Source: Methyloceanibacter sp.
Lineage (GTDB): Bacteria; Pseudomonadota; Alphaproteobacteria; Rhizobiales; Methyloligellaceae
DNA length: 33,204 bases
NCBI GenBank assembly: GCA_022865725.1
Contig: JALHTP010000024.1
Coordinates: 1 to 33,204, forward strand
Direction of reading: 5' to 3'
The position numbers and the translations under genes were made by a program. Shown here piece after piece: positions 25,039 through 32,760 of the stretch (positions are counted from its first letter, which is position 1; each line of letters begins with the position of its first letter). The notes below the pieces were generated by a model. It ran no database searches and had not been told where the DNA came from. It saw only the letters and a list, made by a program, of their open reading frames with translations.

Positions 25039-25092
25039 ATCGCCAGCAACATCGCCAAGCTGCCGACGTTGCTTAAGCCCAAAGCGGATTGA
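25039..25092 (+). pseudogene. Remnant of a second copy of the 75-aa small protein
   Basis: Reads IASNIAKLPTLLKPKAD and stop, matching the C-terminal VASSIAKLPALLG of the intact gene at 23792-24019. Upstream of 25039 the frame stays open for a while but does not match the family, and there is no start with a ribosome site. The region 24875-25265 otherwise holds nothing I can call. Confidence 0.6.
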
Positions 25093-25265
25093 CGGGCGCT
25101 TCAGTCAGAAACGGTAGCCGAATAGTCCAGAGCCACAAGCCGCCCGCTAAGACAGCCCCAATCCGATTTTTTGAACTCAAAGGGGCACCCGTCGGGGCGC
25201 AGCAGCAAAACGCACTTTCACAAAGTCATAAACCGCGGTCGCCGGTCGTCGGAGCCTGGACACTC

Positions 25266-25374
25266 GCCTCTGGTGAGGCCTAGGCTCCGCGCAAGCGACG
25301 CAAGATCACTTGCGGTCCTTGGTGGACCGCGGTCGACAGGGAAGGGCTGCCCTCACGGGCGGCCCTTCTTTTTT
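25266..25374 (+). ncRNA. Candidate structured small RNA ending in a terminator
   Basis: Three perfect or near-perfect hairpins in a row: GCCTC-TGGT-GAGGC (25266-25279), GCGGTCC-TTGGT-GGACCGC (25312-25330), and a nine-pair AGGGCTGCC/GGCGGCCCT stem (25343-25366) followed by TCTTTTTT. No convincing ORF covers the segment. It matches no RNA family that I recognise (not SRP, 6S, tmRNA or RNase P). It could be only a terminator with chance hairpins upstream. Confidence 0.35.
25343..25374 (+). terminator. Intrinsic terminator upstream of the extensin-like gene
   Basis: AGGGCTGCC (25343-25351) pairs with GGCGGCCCT (25358-25366) around a six-base loop, followed by TCTTTTTT (25367-25374). It isolates the small-gene region from the gene at 25454. 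Confidence 0.8.
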
Positions 25375-25453
25375 GCGGAGTTCGAGGCCTAAGGACCTCC
25401 CCCGCCGGCTTCATTGAAAGATTGTTCAGACCCTTGGCCGCATTTTAGGGGCC

Positions 25454-26233
25454 ATGGGGGTGAGGGTTGCGTATCTCGTAGCAGGCATTGCCATCGCTGC
25501 ATGCCTGGGGACGCTGGTGGGGTGTGGGGGCGGAGGGACCTTCAACTCCGGCCGGCGCGCGCCCTGGCGCGGCCAGGCCGAGCAAGCCTGCCTCGCAGGC
25601 GGCGCGGTGCAGGCTTCGGCCTACGTCCGCCCCATGGCAGCGATCGACGGGCCCGGTGTTTGCGGGCTGGAGCGGCCGCTTCAAGTCTCGGGTCTGCTCG
25701 GAGGGCGGGTCGGGATCTCTCCTGCGGCGACGATCGACTGCCCGCTGACCGCGGCGCTCGATCGCTGGGTCGCGGCGTCGGTGCAGCCGGCGGCGCGCCG
25801 GTATTTCGGCAGTCGCGTGGTCGAAATCCGGCAGATCGCCTCTTATGGCTGCCGCGGCCGCAACGGCAACAGTTTCGGCAACATCTCGGAGCACGCCTTC
25901 GGCAACGCGCTCGATATGGCCGCATTCCGCCTGGCGAACGGCGAAGACATTGTCGTGGCAAAAGCCTGGTGGCGGGGCACGCAGCGCGAGCGGGCATTCT
26001 TGCAGGAATTGTTCGCGGGCGCTTGCGCGGAATTCTACACCGTGCTCGGACCGGGTAGCGACCGCTACCACTACAACCACATCCATGTGGACCTCCTGGT
26101 CTCCAATGCCAGGAACGGGCGTCACTACTGCCAGCCAGCCCCAGGGCGCGTACCGGTGGCGGAGGCGCCGAGCGATCCGAAAGCCACGGCCTCCGTCAGC
26201 CTGATCCCGTTCGTCGGTCCGGGCACGGACTGA
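25454..26233 (+). CDS. Extensin-like C-terminal domain lipoprotein
   Basis: A 259-aa protein. Residues 1-24 are a lipoprotein signal with lipobox LVGC (Cys24), so it is probably anchored to a membrane facing the periplasm. The rest matches the bacterial extensin-like C domain: PMAAIDGPGVCGLERPLQVS, CPLTAALDRWV, QIASYGCRGRNGN, SEHAFGNALDMAAF and HYNHIHVDLL. The spaced His/Asp residues resemble LAS/D-Ala-D-Ala-type metallopeptidases, so a cell-wall hydrolase role is plausible but not shown. The start is ATG 25454; GTG 25460 is possible. Common in Rhizobiales. It is preceded by the terminator at 25343. Confidence 0.85.
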   Translation: MGVRVAYLVAGIAIAACLGTLVGCGGGGTFNSGRRAPWRGQAEQACLAGGAVQASAYVRPMAAIDGPGVCGLERPLQVSGLLGGRVGISPAATIDCPLTAALDRWVAASVQPAARRYFGSRVVEIRQIASYGCRGRNGNSFGNISEHAFGNALDMAAFRLANGEDIVVAKAWWRGTQRERAFLQELFAGACAEFYTVLGPGSDRYHYNHIHVDLLVSNARNGRHYCQPAPGRVPVAEAPSDPKATASVSLIPFVGPGTD

Positions 26234-26385
26234 CCGAAAAGCTGCACACTGTGGCAGGATCGCAACGTTCAAGCCGCGTAAGACCAAGTATGATTGTCGA
26301 GTCGGGGGGACCGCACCAAGCGAGCGCGAACAAGGCGTGACCGCGGCCATGAGCTTTTGGGCTCAGGCAGATTGGAGGGGCGACG

Positions 26386-26607
26386 ATGGCGGCCGAATCA
26401 TTGGTGCAGATGCTTGAAGAGATCGCCGTCGGCCTCAAGGCCGGAGATGAGGAGATCTATGGCTGGCTCCGCCAGCAGCTCAAAGAGTGCGGCGCCAGCG
26501 AAATCTCCGTCGAGCTTGCCATGGGAGTGATCGCGAGGCTCTTGCCCGAAGAGGCGCAAGGCAATCTCGAGGCGGCCCAACAGCACGCGCGGCGCTGGGC
26601 GCACTAG
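26386..26607 (+). CDS. Small acidic helical protein, unknown function
   Basis: A 73-aa protein with no Cys-pairs or membrane segment; it is almost all amphipathic helix (SLVQMLEEIAVGLKAG, YGWLRQQLKE, VELAMGVIARLLPEE). GGAGGGG (26373-26379) is a strong ribosome site for the ATG at 26386. It ends eight bases before the stop of the convergent cobC. No family recognised. Confidence 0.7.
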   Translation: MAAESLVQMLEEIAVGLKAGDEEIYGWLRQQLKECGASEISVELAMGVIARLLPEEAQGNLEAAQQHARRWAH

Positions 26608-26614
26608 CCTCCAC

Positions 26615-27643
26615 CTAAAAGAACGTCAGCGGGCGAGAGGCCATAGCCTTGTGAAGCCGCTCCCATTCCGTCTCGCCGCCGGGAAGCCCGAAGCGCAGCC
26701 ATGAAGGATGCTCGGCGAAGCGGCGGACCAGGATGCCGTTCTCGCCGAGATGCTGGAAGAGTTGAGCCGCCTCCTTGGTCCGCGCCAGGCGAAACAGCGA
26801 CGTTCCGCCGACGATCTCGAGTCCTGCTTCAGCCAGCAAGACGTCGAGCCTTAAAGCTGCCTCAGCCAGCGAGGCGCGGGTAGCTGTTTTCCATGCCGTG
26901 TCGGCCAAGGCCTCTGCACCGATGGCGAGCGCCGCGCCGGAGACTGGCCAGGGTCCGAGCGCCGCGGCGATCCGAGCGGCGATGCTCGGCGCCGCAATGG
27001 CAAAGCTCAGCCGCAATCCTGCAAGCCCGTAGAACTTGCCGAAGGAGCGGAGCACCACGATGTTATCGTGCTCGGCCTGAGCGCTGAGACTCGCGCCCTC
27101 GGGCGCGACATCCATGAAGGCCTCGTCGACAACAAGAAGTCCGCCGCGCCGCCGCAAACGGTCGGCGAGCGCGAGCAGCGCATCCTTGGCGACGACGCGT
27201 CCATCGGGATTGTTCGGATTGACGACGATGGCGATGCGGGCGTCTGCGAGCTGCCCGACCTCGGCAACTTCCACCACAGTGTGGCCGGCAAGCTCAGCCA
27301 CGCGTCCATGCTCGGCGTAAGTGGGCGCAAGCACCGCCGCCCGGCCGCGCGCCAGCAGGAAGGCCGTTTGCGCCACCAGAATCTGCGAGCCTGGCGCCAC
27401 CACCACATGGGAGGCTGACGGGGCGCCATAGGCTTTCGCGGCGATCGTGGCGAGATCGGCGAGAGCGGCAGGCTGAGGCAACCGCGTATAGACATCCAAC
27501 GGGAACTCCGCGATCGGATAAGGCTGGGGATTGATCCCGGCCGAAAGATCAAGGAAAGGTTCGGGCGCGCCGGGAAAAAGCTTCCGCGCGGCGCCGAGAT
27601 CGCCGCCATGGGCGAGCGGCGCAGAATGGAGGGGAGGCGTCAT
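26615..27643 (-). CDS. cobC: Threonine-phosphate decarboxylase CobC
   Basis: A PLP-dependent aminotransferase-fold enzyme that decarboxylates L-threonine-O-3-phosphate to (R)-1-amino-2-propanol phosphate, the arm that links the corrin ring to the lower ligand. Visible marks are the N-terminal LAHGGDLGAARKLFP and DLSAGINPQPYP segments, the NPNNPDGR loop, LLVVDEAFMDVAPE, and the PLP lysine in LRSFGKFYGLAGLRLSF. It is 342 aa from the ATG at 27643; a GTG at 27685 would add 14 residues and overlap cobD more. The start codon overlaps that of the divergent cobD (CATG). It ends beside the small gene at 26386, convergently. Confidence 0.93.
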   Translation of the reverse strand: MTPPLHSAPLAHGGDLGAARKLFPGAPEPFLDLSAGINPQPYPIAEFPLDVYTRLPQPAALADLATIAAKAYGAPSASHVVVAPGSQILVAQTAFLLARGRAAVLAPTYAEHGRVAELAGHTVVEVAEVGQLADARIAIVVNPNNPDGRVVAKDALLALADRLRRRGGLLVVDEAFMDVAPEGASLSAQAEHDNIVVLRSFGKFYGLAGLRLSFAIAAPSIAARIAAALGPWPVSGAALAIGAEALADTAWKTATRASLAEAALRLDVLLAEAGLEIVGGTSLFRLARTKEAAQLFQHLGENGILVRRFAEHPSWLRFGLPGGETEWERLHKAMASRPLTFF

Positions 27644-28607
27644 GGCCGCACCGCTTGCGTTGCTAGCTTTGTTGATCGAGCTCACGGCCGGTTATCCGGA
27701 CCGGCTGATGCAGTCGATCGGCCATCCCGTCACCTGGATGGGCCGGCTGATCGCCTGGCTCGACCGCCATCTGAACCGAGACACTGCCGGCGCGGAAACG
27801 CGCCGCAGGGCAGGGGCCGTGGCATTGCTCGTGCTGCTCAGCGTGGTCGGCGTCGTGGCCTTCGCCATCGAGCAGGTCCTGTTGCTGCTGCCGTTCGGCC
27901 TGGTCGCCGTCGCCATTCTCGCCAGCACCATGCTGGCGCAACGCAACCTGTTCATGCATGTCGCCAGCGTGGCCGATGCGCTCGAAGAGGGCGGCATCGA
28001 CGCCGGCCGCATGGCGGTGGCGCAGATCGTCGGGCGCGATACGGCCATGCTCGACGAGGCCGGCGTCGCGCGCGCGGCAATCGAAAGCTTGGCCGAGAAT
28101 TTCTCCGACGGCGTGGTGGCGCCGACAATCTTCATGGTCATCGCCGGTCTCCCCGGTGCCGCACTGTACAAGGCGATCAACACCGCCGACAGCATGATCG
28201 GCCATCGCAGCGAACGCCACCAGGATTTCGGCAAGACGGCCGCACAGCTCGATGATTTCGTCAATCTCCCAGGCTCGCGGCTCTCGGCGATGCTGATCGT
28301 CGCCGCTGCCGCCATGACCAAGGGCGCCTCGGCCAAAGCGGCCTGGGAAGCGACCTGGCGTGACGGCCCGAAGCACGTTTCGCCCAATGCCGGCTATCCT
28401 GAAGCGGCCATGGCCGGGGCGCTCGGGCTCGCGCTGGGCGGTCCTCGCGCCTATGCGGGCACCGAGATGGATGGCGCTTTCATGGGGAACGGGCGGCGCA
28501 AGGTGGGCGTAGCCGATATCCGCGCGGCGCTCGATCTCTACGCCCGGGCCGACGGCCTCCTCATCGCTATCGTCTGCGTTCTCGCCGCGCTCATCGCGCT
28601 AGGCTGA
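27642..28607 (+). CDS. cobD: Adenosylcobinamide-phosphate synthase CobD (CbiB)
   Basis: A 321-aa inner-membrane enzyme that attaches aminopropanol (phosphate) to adenosylcobyric acid. The start MAAPLALLALLIELTAGYPD is a typical first span; GHPVTWMGRLIAWLD, AVESLAENFSDG-like (here AIESLAENFSDGVVAPTIF), and the NTADSMIGHRSERHQDFGKT region are characteristic. GGGGAGG just upstream supports the ATG at 27642. Its product needs CobC, whose gene is divergent and overlaps it by two bases at the start. The last 17 bases overlap the end of cobQ. Frame open further upstream (to 27531) runs through cobC and is not coding. Confidence 0.94.
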   Translation: MAAPLALLALLIELTAGYPDRLMQSIGHPVTWMGRLIAWLDRHLNRDTAGAETRRRAGAVALLVLLSVVGVVAFAIEQVLLLLPFGLVAVAILASTMLAQRNLFMHVASVADALEEGGIDAGRMAVAQIVGRDTAMLDEAGVARAAIESLAENFSDGVVAPTIFMVIAGLPGAALYKAINTADSMIGHRSERHQDFGKTAAQLDDFVNLPGSRLSAMLIVAAAAMTKGASAKAAWEATWRDGPKHVSPNAGYPEAAMAGALGLALGGPRAYAGTEMDGAFMGNGRRKVGVADIRAALDLYARADGLLIAIVCVLAALIALG

Positions 28608-30051
28608 GCAGCCGGTCAATATCGATATTTGCGGCAAGATGGGCCGCGAGCCTGTCGAGCGTCTCCTCGACCAGCGCTTCGTAAGCGATGGCGGTGCCGC
28701 CAGGCGCAAAGCGGGCGAGCCATGCCGCGCGCTGACGATCGTCCGCAAACAGCCCGTGGATGTAGGTGCCGATCACGCGGCCCGAGGCGGACATCGCGCC
28801 CTCGGCGTTCCCATCGGCAAAGCGGGCGAAGGGGCGCGCACAATCGGGGCCCGCGGTCAGCCCCATATGCATCTCGTAGCCGGTGAATGGCGCGCCGTCG
28901 GAAGAGGTGCCCTCGATCTTATCGAGCCGCTTTTCGTTCGCGAGCGTGGTCTCGACATCGAGCAGGCCGAGCCCGGATGCCGACCCGCGCGGCCCTTCGA
29001 CGCCCTCGGAGTCATGGATCGCGCGGCCGAGCATCTGATAGCCGCCGCACAGCCCGAGCACGGTGCCGCCGTGGCGAAGATGCGCGGCGATGTCGATGTC
29101 GAAGCCTGCCTCGCGCAGCGCGGCGAGATCGGCAATGGTCGCCTTGGAGCCGGGAAGGATGACGAGATCGGCATCGCCGGGCAGCGCTTGGCCCGGGCGT
29201 ACGCGCACAAGATCGACGCTCGGCTCGGCGTCGAGCGGGTCGAGATCGTCGAAATTGGCGATATGCGGCAGGATGGGGACCGCGATCTTGATGCGCGCCC
29301 CCTTTTTCACAGGCCGCGCCGCATCGAGAGCGAGCGCATCCTCAGCTGGCAGAAGCCGCGCGCCGGGGAAGAAGGGAACGAGGCCGAGCACCTCCCAGCC
29401 CGTGGCAGCCGCGATCAATGCCATGCCGTTGGCGAAGAGCGCAGGGTCGCCGCGGAATTTGTTGACGAGGAAGCCCACGATCAGCGCGGCATCCTCGGCC
29501 TCGATCACGGCCTTGGTGCCGACCAGGCTGGCGATCACGCCGCCGCGGTCGATGTCGCCGATCAGCACGACGGGCACGTCGGCGGCGCGGGCGAAGCCCA
29601 TATTGGCGATGTCGTTGGCGCGGAGATTGATCTCCGACGCGCTGCCCGCGCCCTCGACCAGCACGATGTCCGCCTCGCCTTTGAGCCTGGCGAAGCTGTC
29701 CAGCACGAACGGCATCAGCTCAGGTTTGAGGCGTTGATAGTCGGCGGCCGAGGCTCGGCCATAGACGCCGCCTTGCACCACGATCTGCGCGCCGATTTCG
29801 CTTTGCGGCTTGAGCAGCACCGGATTCATATGCACGCTGGGCGCCACGCGGGCGGCGCGCGCCTGCAGCGCCTGGGCGCGGCCGATCTCGCCGCCGTCCT
29901 CCGTCACCGCCGCATTGTTCGACATGTTCTGCGGCTTGAAGGGCAGCACCTTCAGCCCGCGCGCGACCAGCGCCCGCGCCAGCCCGGCCACGATCAGCGA
30001 TTTGCCGACATCGGAGCCCGTGCCTTGGAACATGAGCGCGCGGGCGGGCAT
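28591..30051 (-). CDS. cobQ: Cobyric acid synthase CobQ
   Basis: A 486-aa glutamine amidotransferase that amidates four carboxylates of adenosylcobyrinic acid a,c-diamide. The N-terminal dethiobiotin-synthetase-like ATPase begins MFQGTGSDVGKSLIVAGLAR, with LPFKPQNMSNNA and VLVEGAGSASEINLR; the C-terminal class I amidotransferase domain has the nucleophile Cys in VLGLCGGYQMLG and the catalytic His in GTYIHGLF. It is the last gene of the minus-strand cobalamin operon, four bases after cobO, and overlaps the end of cobD by 17 bases. Length is normal. Confidence 0.97.
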   Translation of the reverse strand: MPARALMFQGTGSDVGKSLIVAGLARALVARGLKVLPFKPQNMSNNAAVTEDGGEIGRAQALQARAARVAPSVHMNPVLLKPQSEIGAQIVVQGGVYGRASAADYQRLKPELMPFVLDSFARLKGEADIVLVEGAGSASEINLRANDIANMGFARAADVPVVLIGDIDRGGVIASLVGTKAVIEAEDAALIVGFLVNKFRGDPALFANGMALIAAATGWEVLGLVPFFPGARLLPAEDALALDAARPVKKGARIKIAVPILPHIANFDDLDPLDAEPSVDLVRVRPGQALPGDADLVILPGSKATIADLAALREAGFDIDIAAHLRHGGTVLGLCGGYQMLGRAIHDSEGVEGPRGSASGLGLLDVETTLANEKRLDKIEGTSSDGAPFTGYEMHMGLTAGPDCARPFARFADGNAEGAMSASGRVIGTYIHGLFADDRQRAAWLARFAPGGTAIAYEALVEETLDRLAAHLAANIDIDRLLSLAR

Positions 30052-30055
30052 AAGA

Positions 30056-30673
30056 TCAGAACTCGATGCCTTCCTGCGCCTTCACGCCGGCCGCGAAATG
30101 GTGCTTCACCAGCGTCATCTCGGTGACGAGGTCGGCGGTTTCGATCAGCTCAGGCTTGGCGTTACGCCCGGTGACCACGACATGGAGGCCTGGCCGGCGC
30201 GCCTTGAGTGTGGCGATCACCCGGGCGAGATCGAGATAGTCGTAGCGGAGCGCGATATTCAGCTCATCGAGGATGACCAGGCCGAAGCTCGGGTCGGCCA
30301 TCAAGTCTTCCGCCTTCGCCCAGGCGCGCTCAGCCGCTTCGATGTCACGGGCGCGATCCTGGGTCTCCCAGGTGAAGCCCTCGCCCATCGTGTGCCAGGA
30401 GATCTGGTCGCCAAATTTCAGAAGTGCGTCGCGCTCGGCCGTGTGCCAGGCGCCCTTGATGAATTGCACCACGCCGACGCGCTTGCCCCTTCCGAGCATG
30501 CGGAGCGCGAGGCCGAAGGCCGCGGTGGACTTGCCCTTGCCGGTGCCGGTGTGGACGATGAGGAGTCCCTTCTCGACGGTCTTGCCGGCGACCTCCTCGT
30601 CCTGCACGGCTTTGCGCTTCGCCATCTTGGCGCGATGACGCTCGGCGTCCTTTTCGTCGACGGCCTTGGTCAT
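30056..30673 (-). CDS. cobO: Cob(I)yrinic acid a,c-diamide adenosyltransferase CobO
   Basis: A 205-aa corrinoid adenosyltransferase of the CobO/BtuR/CobA type. The P-loop is GLLIVHTGTGKGKSTAAFGL, followed by GVVQFIKGAWHTAERDAL, DELNIALRYDYLDL and the family's C-terminal end (KHHFAAGVKAQEGIEF). It transfers the adenosyl group from ATP to cobalt. Its start overlaps the stop of cobU as ATGA, so cobU and cobO are translated together. It has a lysine-rich N-terminal extension that is also seen in other alphaproteobacterial CobO. Confidence 0.97.
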   Translation of the reverse strand: MTKAVDEKDAERHRAKMAKRKAVQDEEVAGKTVEKGLLIVHTGTGKGKSTAAFGLALRMLGRGKRVGVVQFIKGAWHTAERDALLKFGDQISWHTMGEGFTWETQDRARDIEAAERAWAKAEDLMADPSFGLVILDELNIALRYDYLDLARVIATLKARRPGLHVVVTGRNAKPELIETADLVTEMTLVKHHFAAGVKAQEGIEF

Positions 30674-31206
30674 GGGCCTTTCACCGGAACCGGCAGACCC
30701 GCGACCATCATGACCACGCGTGTGGCCCGCGCCGCCAGCCTTTGGTTGAGGATGCCTTGCTTGTCGCGAAACCGGCGCGCGAGCGCGTTGTCAGGCACGA
30801 TGCCGAGGCCGACCTCGTTGGAGACCAACACGACCCCGCCATCCAGGCTGGACAAGACGGTTTCCAGATATTCGATCTCCTGGTCCATGTCGGCCTCCGC
30901 CAGCATGCGGTTGGAGAGCCAGAGGGTCAGGCAATCGACCAGCACCGCCGATCCTGCCGGCACAGCCGCAAGAGCCTTGGCAAGATCGTGCGGCGCTTCG
31001 ACGGTCCGCCATGCGGCATCGCGCCTTGCCCTGTGAGCCGCTATTCGTTCGGCCATCTCGTCGTCCATTGCCTCGGCCGTCGCCACATAAATCCAAGGCG
31101 GCGGATAGGTCGCGATCAGCCACTCGGCATAGCGGCTCTTGCCTGAGCGCGCGCCGCCGAGCACGAGGGTCAACAGCCCCTGCCCGGCGGCGTCACGACG
31201 TGCCAT
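30670..31206 (-). CDS. cobU: Bifunctional adenosylcobinamide kinase/guanylyltransferase
   Basis: A 178-aa CobU/CobP that phosphorylates adenosylcobinamide and then loads GMP to give AdoCbi-GDP. The P-loop is LVLGGARSGKSRYAE, followed by YVATAEAMDDEMAERI, HRARRDAAWRTVEAP, LVDCLTLWLSNRML and VLVSNEVGLGIVP. It is the third gene of the minus-strand operon, three bases after cbtA, and overlaps cobO by four bases. The rhizobial name for it is cobP. Confidence 0.97.
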   Translation of the reverse strand: MARRDAAGQGLLTLVLGGARSGKSRYAEWLIATYPPPWIYVATAEAMDDEMAERIAAHRARRDAAWRTVEAPHDLAKALAAVPAGSAVLVDCLTLWLSNRMLAEADMDQEIEYLETVLSSLDGGVVLVSNEVGLGIVPDNALARRFRDKQGILNQRLAARATRVVMMVAGLPVPVKGP

Positions 31207-31209
31207 GGC

Positions 31210-31938
31210 TCAGCTTGCGTGGACGAAGCGTCCCCGGAACAGCCCGGCCATTCCGCCGAGCAGCACCCAGAACAGGAGGGTCGTCACCACCACGGCGACG
31301 ACGAAGCTGTGATGCAAACCCTCGGGGATCGGCGTCGCGAAGCTTGCCGGCTGCGGCGCGCCGATCAGATGCGGCACTACCAGCAGAGCAATCGCGGCAA
31401 GGACCGCGACAAGAGACCGCTGATAAACCAAGAGGCCGAGAGCAATCGCCGCGCAGAGCGCGGTTGCGACCCACCAAAGCTGACGCGGAGCAAGTTCCGC
31501 CGCCGGCATGGCTGGAAGCTCGGGCGGGAGGCCAAGGCCTGGCGCGAGCGTGAACACGGCAAAGCCGGCCAAGCCCCAGAACACGCCTTGCCGCCAATCC
31601 TTGATGCCGCCGAACAATTCGCTCGCGGCGATCAGCAGAAGCGCGAAACCGATGCCGGTGACGATGTTGGCGGCGACCGAGAAGGCCGTCCGCTCGAAGC
31701 CGTCGGCAGGGGCCCAGCCTTCCTCCTCGGCTGCCCCGGAAGCTGCCTCGCCATGCGAATGCGCCGACGCGGCGGCCTGGTCGCCATGGTCGTGGGCAGG
31801 CGCTCCGGCGCCTTGCTCATAAACCTCGGCTTTGAGGATGAGCGGAACGGTGGTGAGCTGCTGCGCGACCGTCATGCCAAGTCCGGCGATGGCGCCGGCG
31901 ATGGCTGCAACGAGAACGATGTTGCGAAAATAATCCAT
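31210..31938 (-). CDS. cbtA: Cobalt transporter subunit CbtA
   Basis: A 242-aa membrane protein of the CbtA family, predicted from B12-riboswitch neighbours to import cobalt. It has five or six hydrophobic spans, the N-terminal NIVLVAAIAGAIAGLGMTV segment, the KAEVYE motif, and a His-rich loop (DHGDQAAASAHSHGE, residues about 46-60) that should bind metal. GGAGGG lies upstream of the ATG at 31938. It is 12 bases after cbtB and three bases before cobU, in the riboswitch-led operon. Transport has been inferred mostly from context in other genomes. Confidence 0.94.
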   Translation of the reverse strand: MDYFRNIVLVAAIAGAIAGLGMTVAQQLTTVPLILKAEVYEQGAGAPAHDHGDQAAASAHSHGEAASGAAEEEGWAPADGFERTAFSVAANIVTGIGFALLLIAASELFGGIKDWRQGVFWGLAGFAVFTLAPGLGLPPELPAMPAAELAPRQLWWVATALCAAIALGLLVYQRSLVAVLAAIALLVVPHLIGAPQPASFATPIPEGLHHSFVVAVVVTTLLFWVLLGGMAGLFRGRFVHAS

Positions 31939-31950
31939 GTCGCGCCCTCC

Positions 31951-32148
31951 TTAGTGGCAAGGAAAGGACATCGAATGGCGATAGTCGTGCGCGGCGTTGT
32001 GCACCGCCTCGATGTGGGAAAAGCCCACACCGCCGACGATGAAAATGCCGAGCAGGGCGGCGGCAAAGATCGAAATGACGCGCGCGGTCGTCAGTGCGAT
32101 GGCGGCGTCGTTGGCGCCACCGGCAAATTTGGTCGGTAACATGCTCAT
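31951..32148 (-). CDS. cbtB: Cobalt transporter subunit CbtB
   Basis: A 65-aa single-span membrane protein. It has a span at about residues 22-42 and ends with the family's metal-binding His/Cys cluster HNAAHDYRHSMSFPCH. I chose the ATG at 32148 because GGGGGA lies about seven bases before it; the frame is open to 32181 inside the riboswitch leader, and the ATG at 32142 is also possible. First gene of the minus-strand cobalamin operon, about 46 bases after the riboswitch. Works with CbtA. Confidence 0.92.
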   Translation of the reverse strand: MSMLPTKFAGGANDAAIALTTARVISIFAAALLGIFIVGGVGFSHIEAVHNAAHDYRHSMSFPCH

Positions 32149-32194
32149 CTTGATCCCCCTGCGCCCTCCACCCGAGGGCACGGTTAAGGTTGAG

Positions 32195-32371
32195 CCGACG
32201 GCAGGTCTCCTGGCTCGCGGGTCAAAGCCTTCCCTCGGCCTTCCCGGAGCGGATGGCTCCAGTGGCAGGTGGAGGGGCGCTCGCCGCTTACAGTTGCGGG
32301 GGCAGCCGCGGAATTGGGTAAACCCTCACCGCGTTCCCTTTTACGTCCCGCCTCATGCGGGAACCGACGAC
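32195..32371 (-). promoter_or_regulatory. Cobalamin riboswitch controlling cbtBA-cobU-cobO-cobQ
   Basis: On the minus strand the segment contains the riboswitch core (GCAACTGTAAGCGGCGAGC, then GCCACTGG) and the B12 box, GCGAGCCAGGAGACCTGCCG, at the 3' end near 32200-32219. AdoCbl binding should lower expression of the operon. The 5' boundary is set by the likely transcription start about 32371 and is uncertain. Confidence 0.92.
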
Positions 32372-32377
32372 GCGAGG

Positions 32378-32406
32378 ACTATAGCTGCCTTCCCGCGCTT
32401 CGCAAG
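32378..32406 (-). promoter_or_regulatory. Probable promoter of the cbtB operon
   Basis: On the minus strand, CTTGCG (32406-32401), a 17-base spacer and TATAGT (32383-32378). The expected start, about 32371, leads directly into the riboswitch. The -35 is weak. Confidence 0.45.
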
Positions 32407-32425
32407 CGCGCAGACCCAGAGCGCA

Positions 32426-32455
32426 TTGACAAAGCGGCTGGTGGCCGCCTTAAGT
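32426..32455 (+). promoter_or_regulatory. Probable promoter of the plus-strand riboswitch transcript
   Basis: TTGACA (32426-32431), an 18-base spacer and TTAAGT (32450-32455). Transcription would begin about 32462, right at the P1 stem of the riboswitch at 32464. Confidence 0.55.
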
Positions 32456-32463
32456 GGCCCCGA

Positions 32464-32632
32464 TCGACGGTCTCTCGAATGAGAGCGAAGAGGGAACGCG
32501 GTACGGGGTGTCCCCTAAATCCGCGGCTGCCCCCGCAACTGTAAGCGGCGAGCCGGAGTCACAGAGCCACTGGGGAGGACCCCGGGAAGGCGGCGAAGGC
32601 TGAGACCCGCGAGCCAGGAGACCTACCGTCGA
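32464..32632 (+). promoter_or_regulatory. Cobalamin riboswitch upstream of the DUF1636 gene
   Basis: P1 is formed by TCGACGGT (32464-32471) and ACCGTCGA (32625-32632). Inside are GCAACTGTAAGCGGCGAGC, GCCACTGG and the B12 box GCGAGCCAGGAGACCT (32610-32625). It lies about 130 bases before the DUF1636 start. It shares a 34-base identical core with the minus-strand riboswitch. Confidence 0.94.
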
Positions 32633-32760
32633 TTCTGGTCGCTCGCCGGGCGGGGTGCCTCGGAGCGGTTGGTTCGTTGGCGGCCGGTCCGGCTTAAGGG
32701 CATGTCCGCCGTCACAGCACCCTTGAAGTCGCGGCGAACCATTTTAGGAGCGGCGTCAGG

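Noticed and set aside
25171..25392. A 73-aa frame ending after the terminator
   Set aside because: It reads through the hairpins and terminator, which gives the arginine/proline-rich look typical of non-coding GC-rich DNA.
21899..25453. A CRISPR array or complete mobile element in the small-gene region
   Set aside because: No regularly spaced direct repeats, and no integrase, transposase or phage structural gene was seen, so it cannot be called a prophage or insertion sequence.
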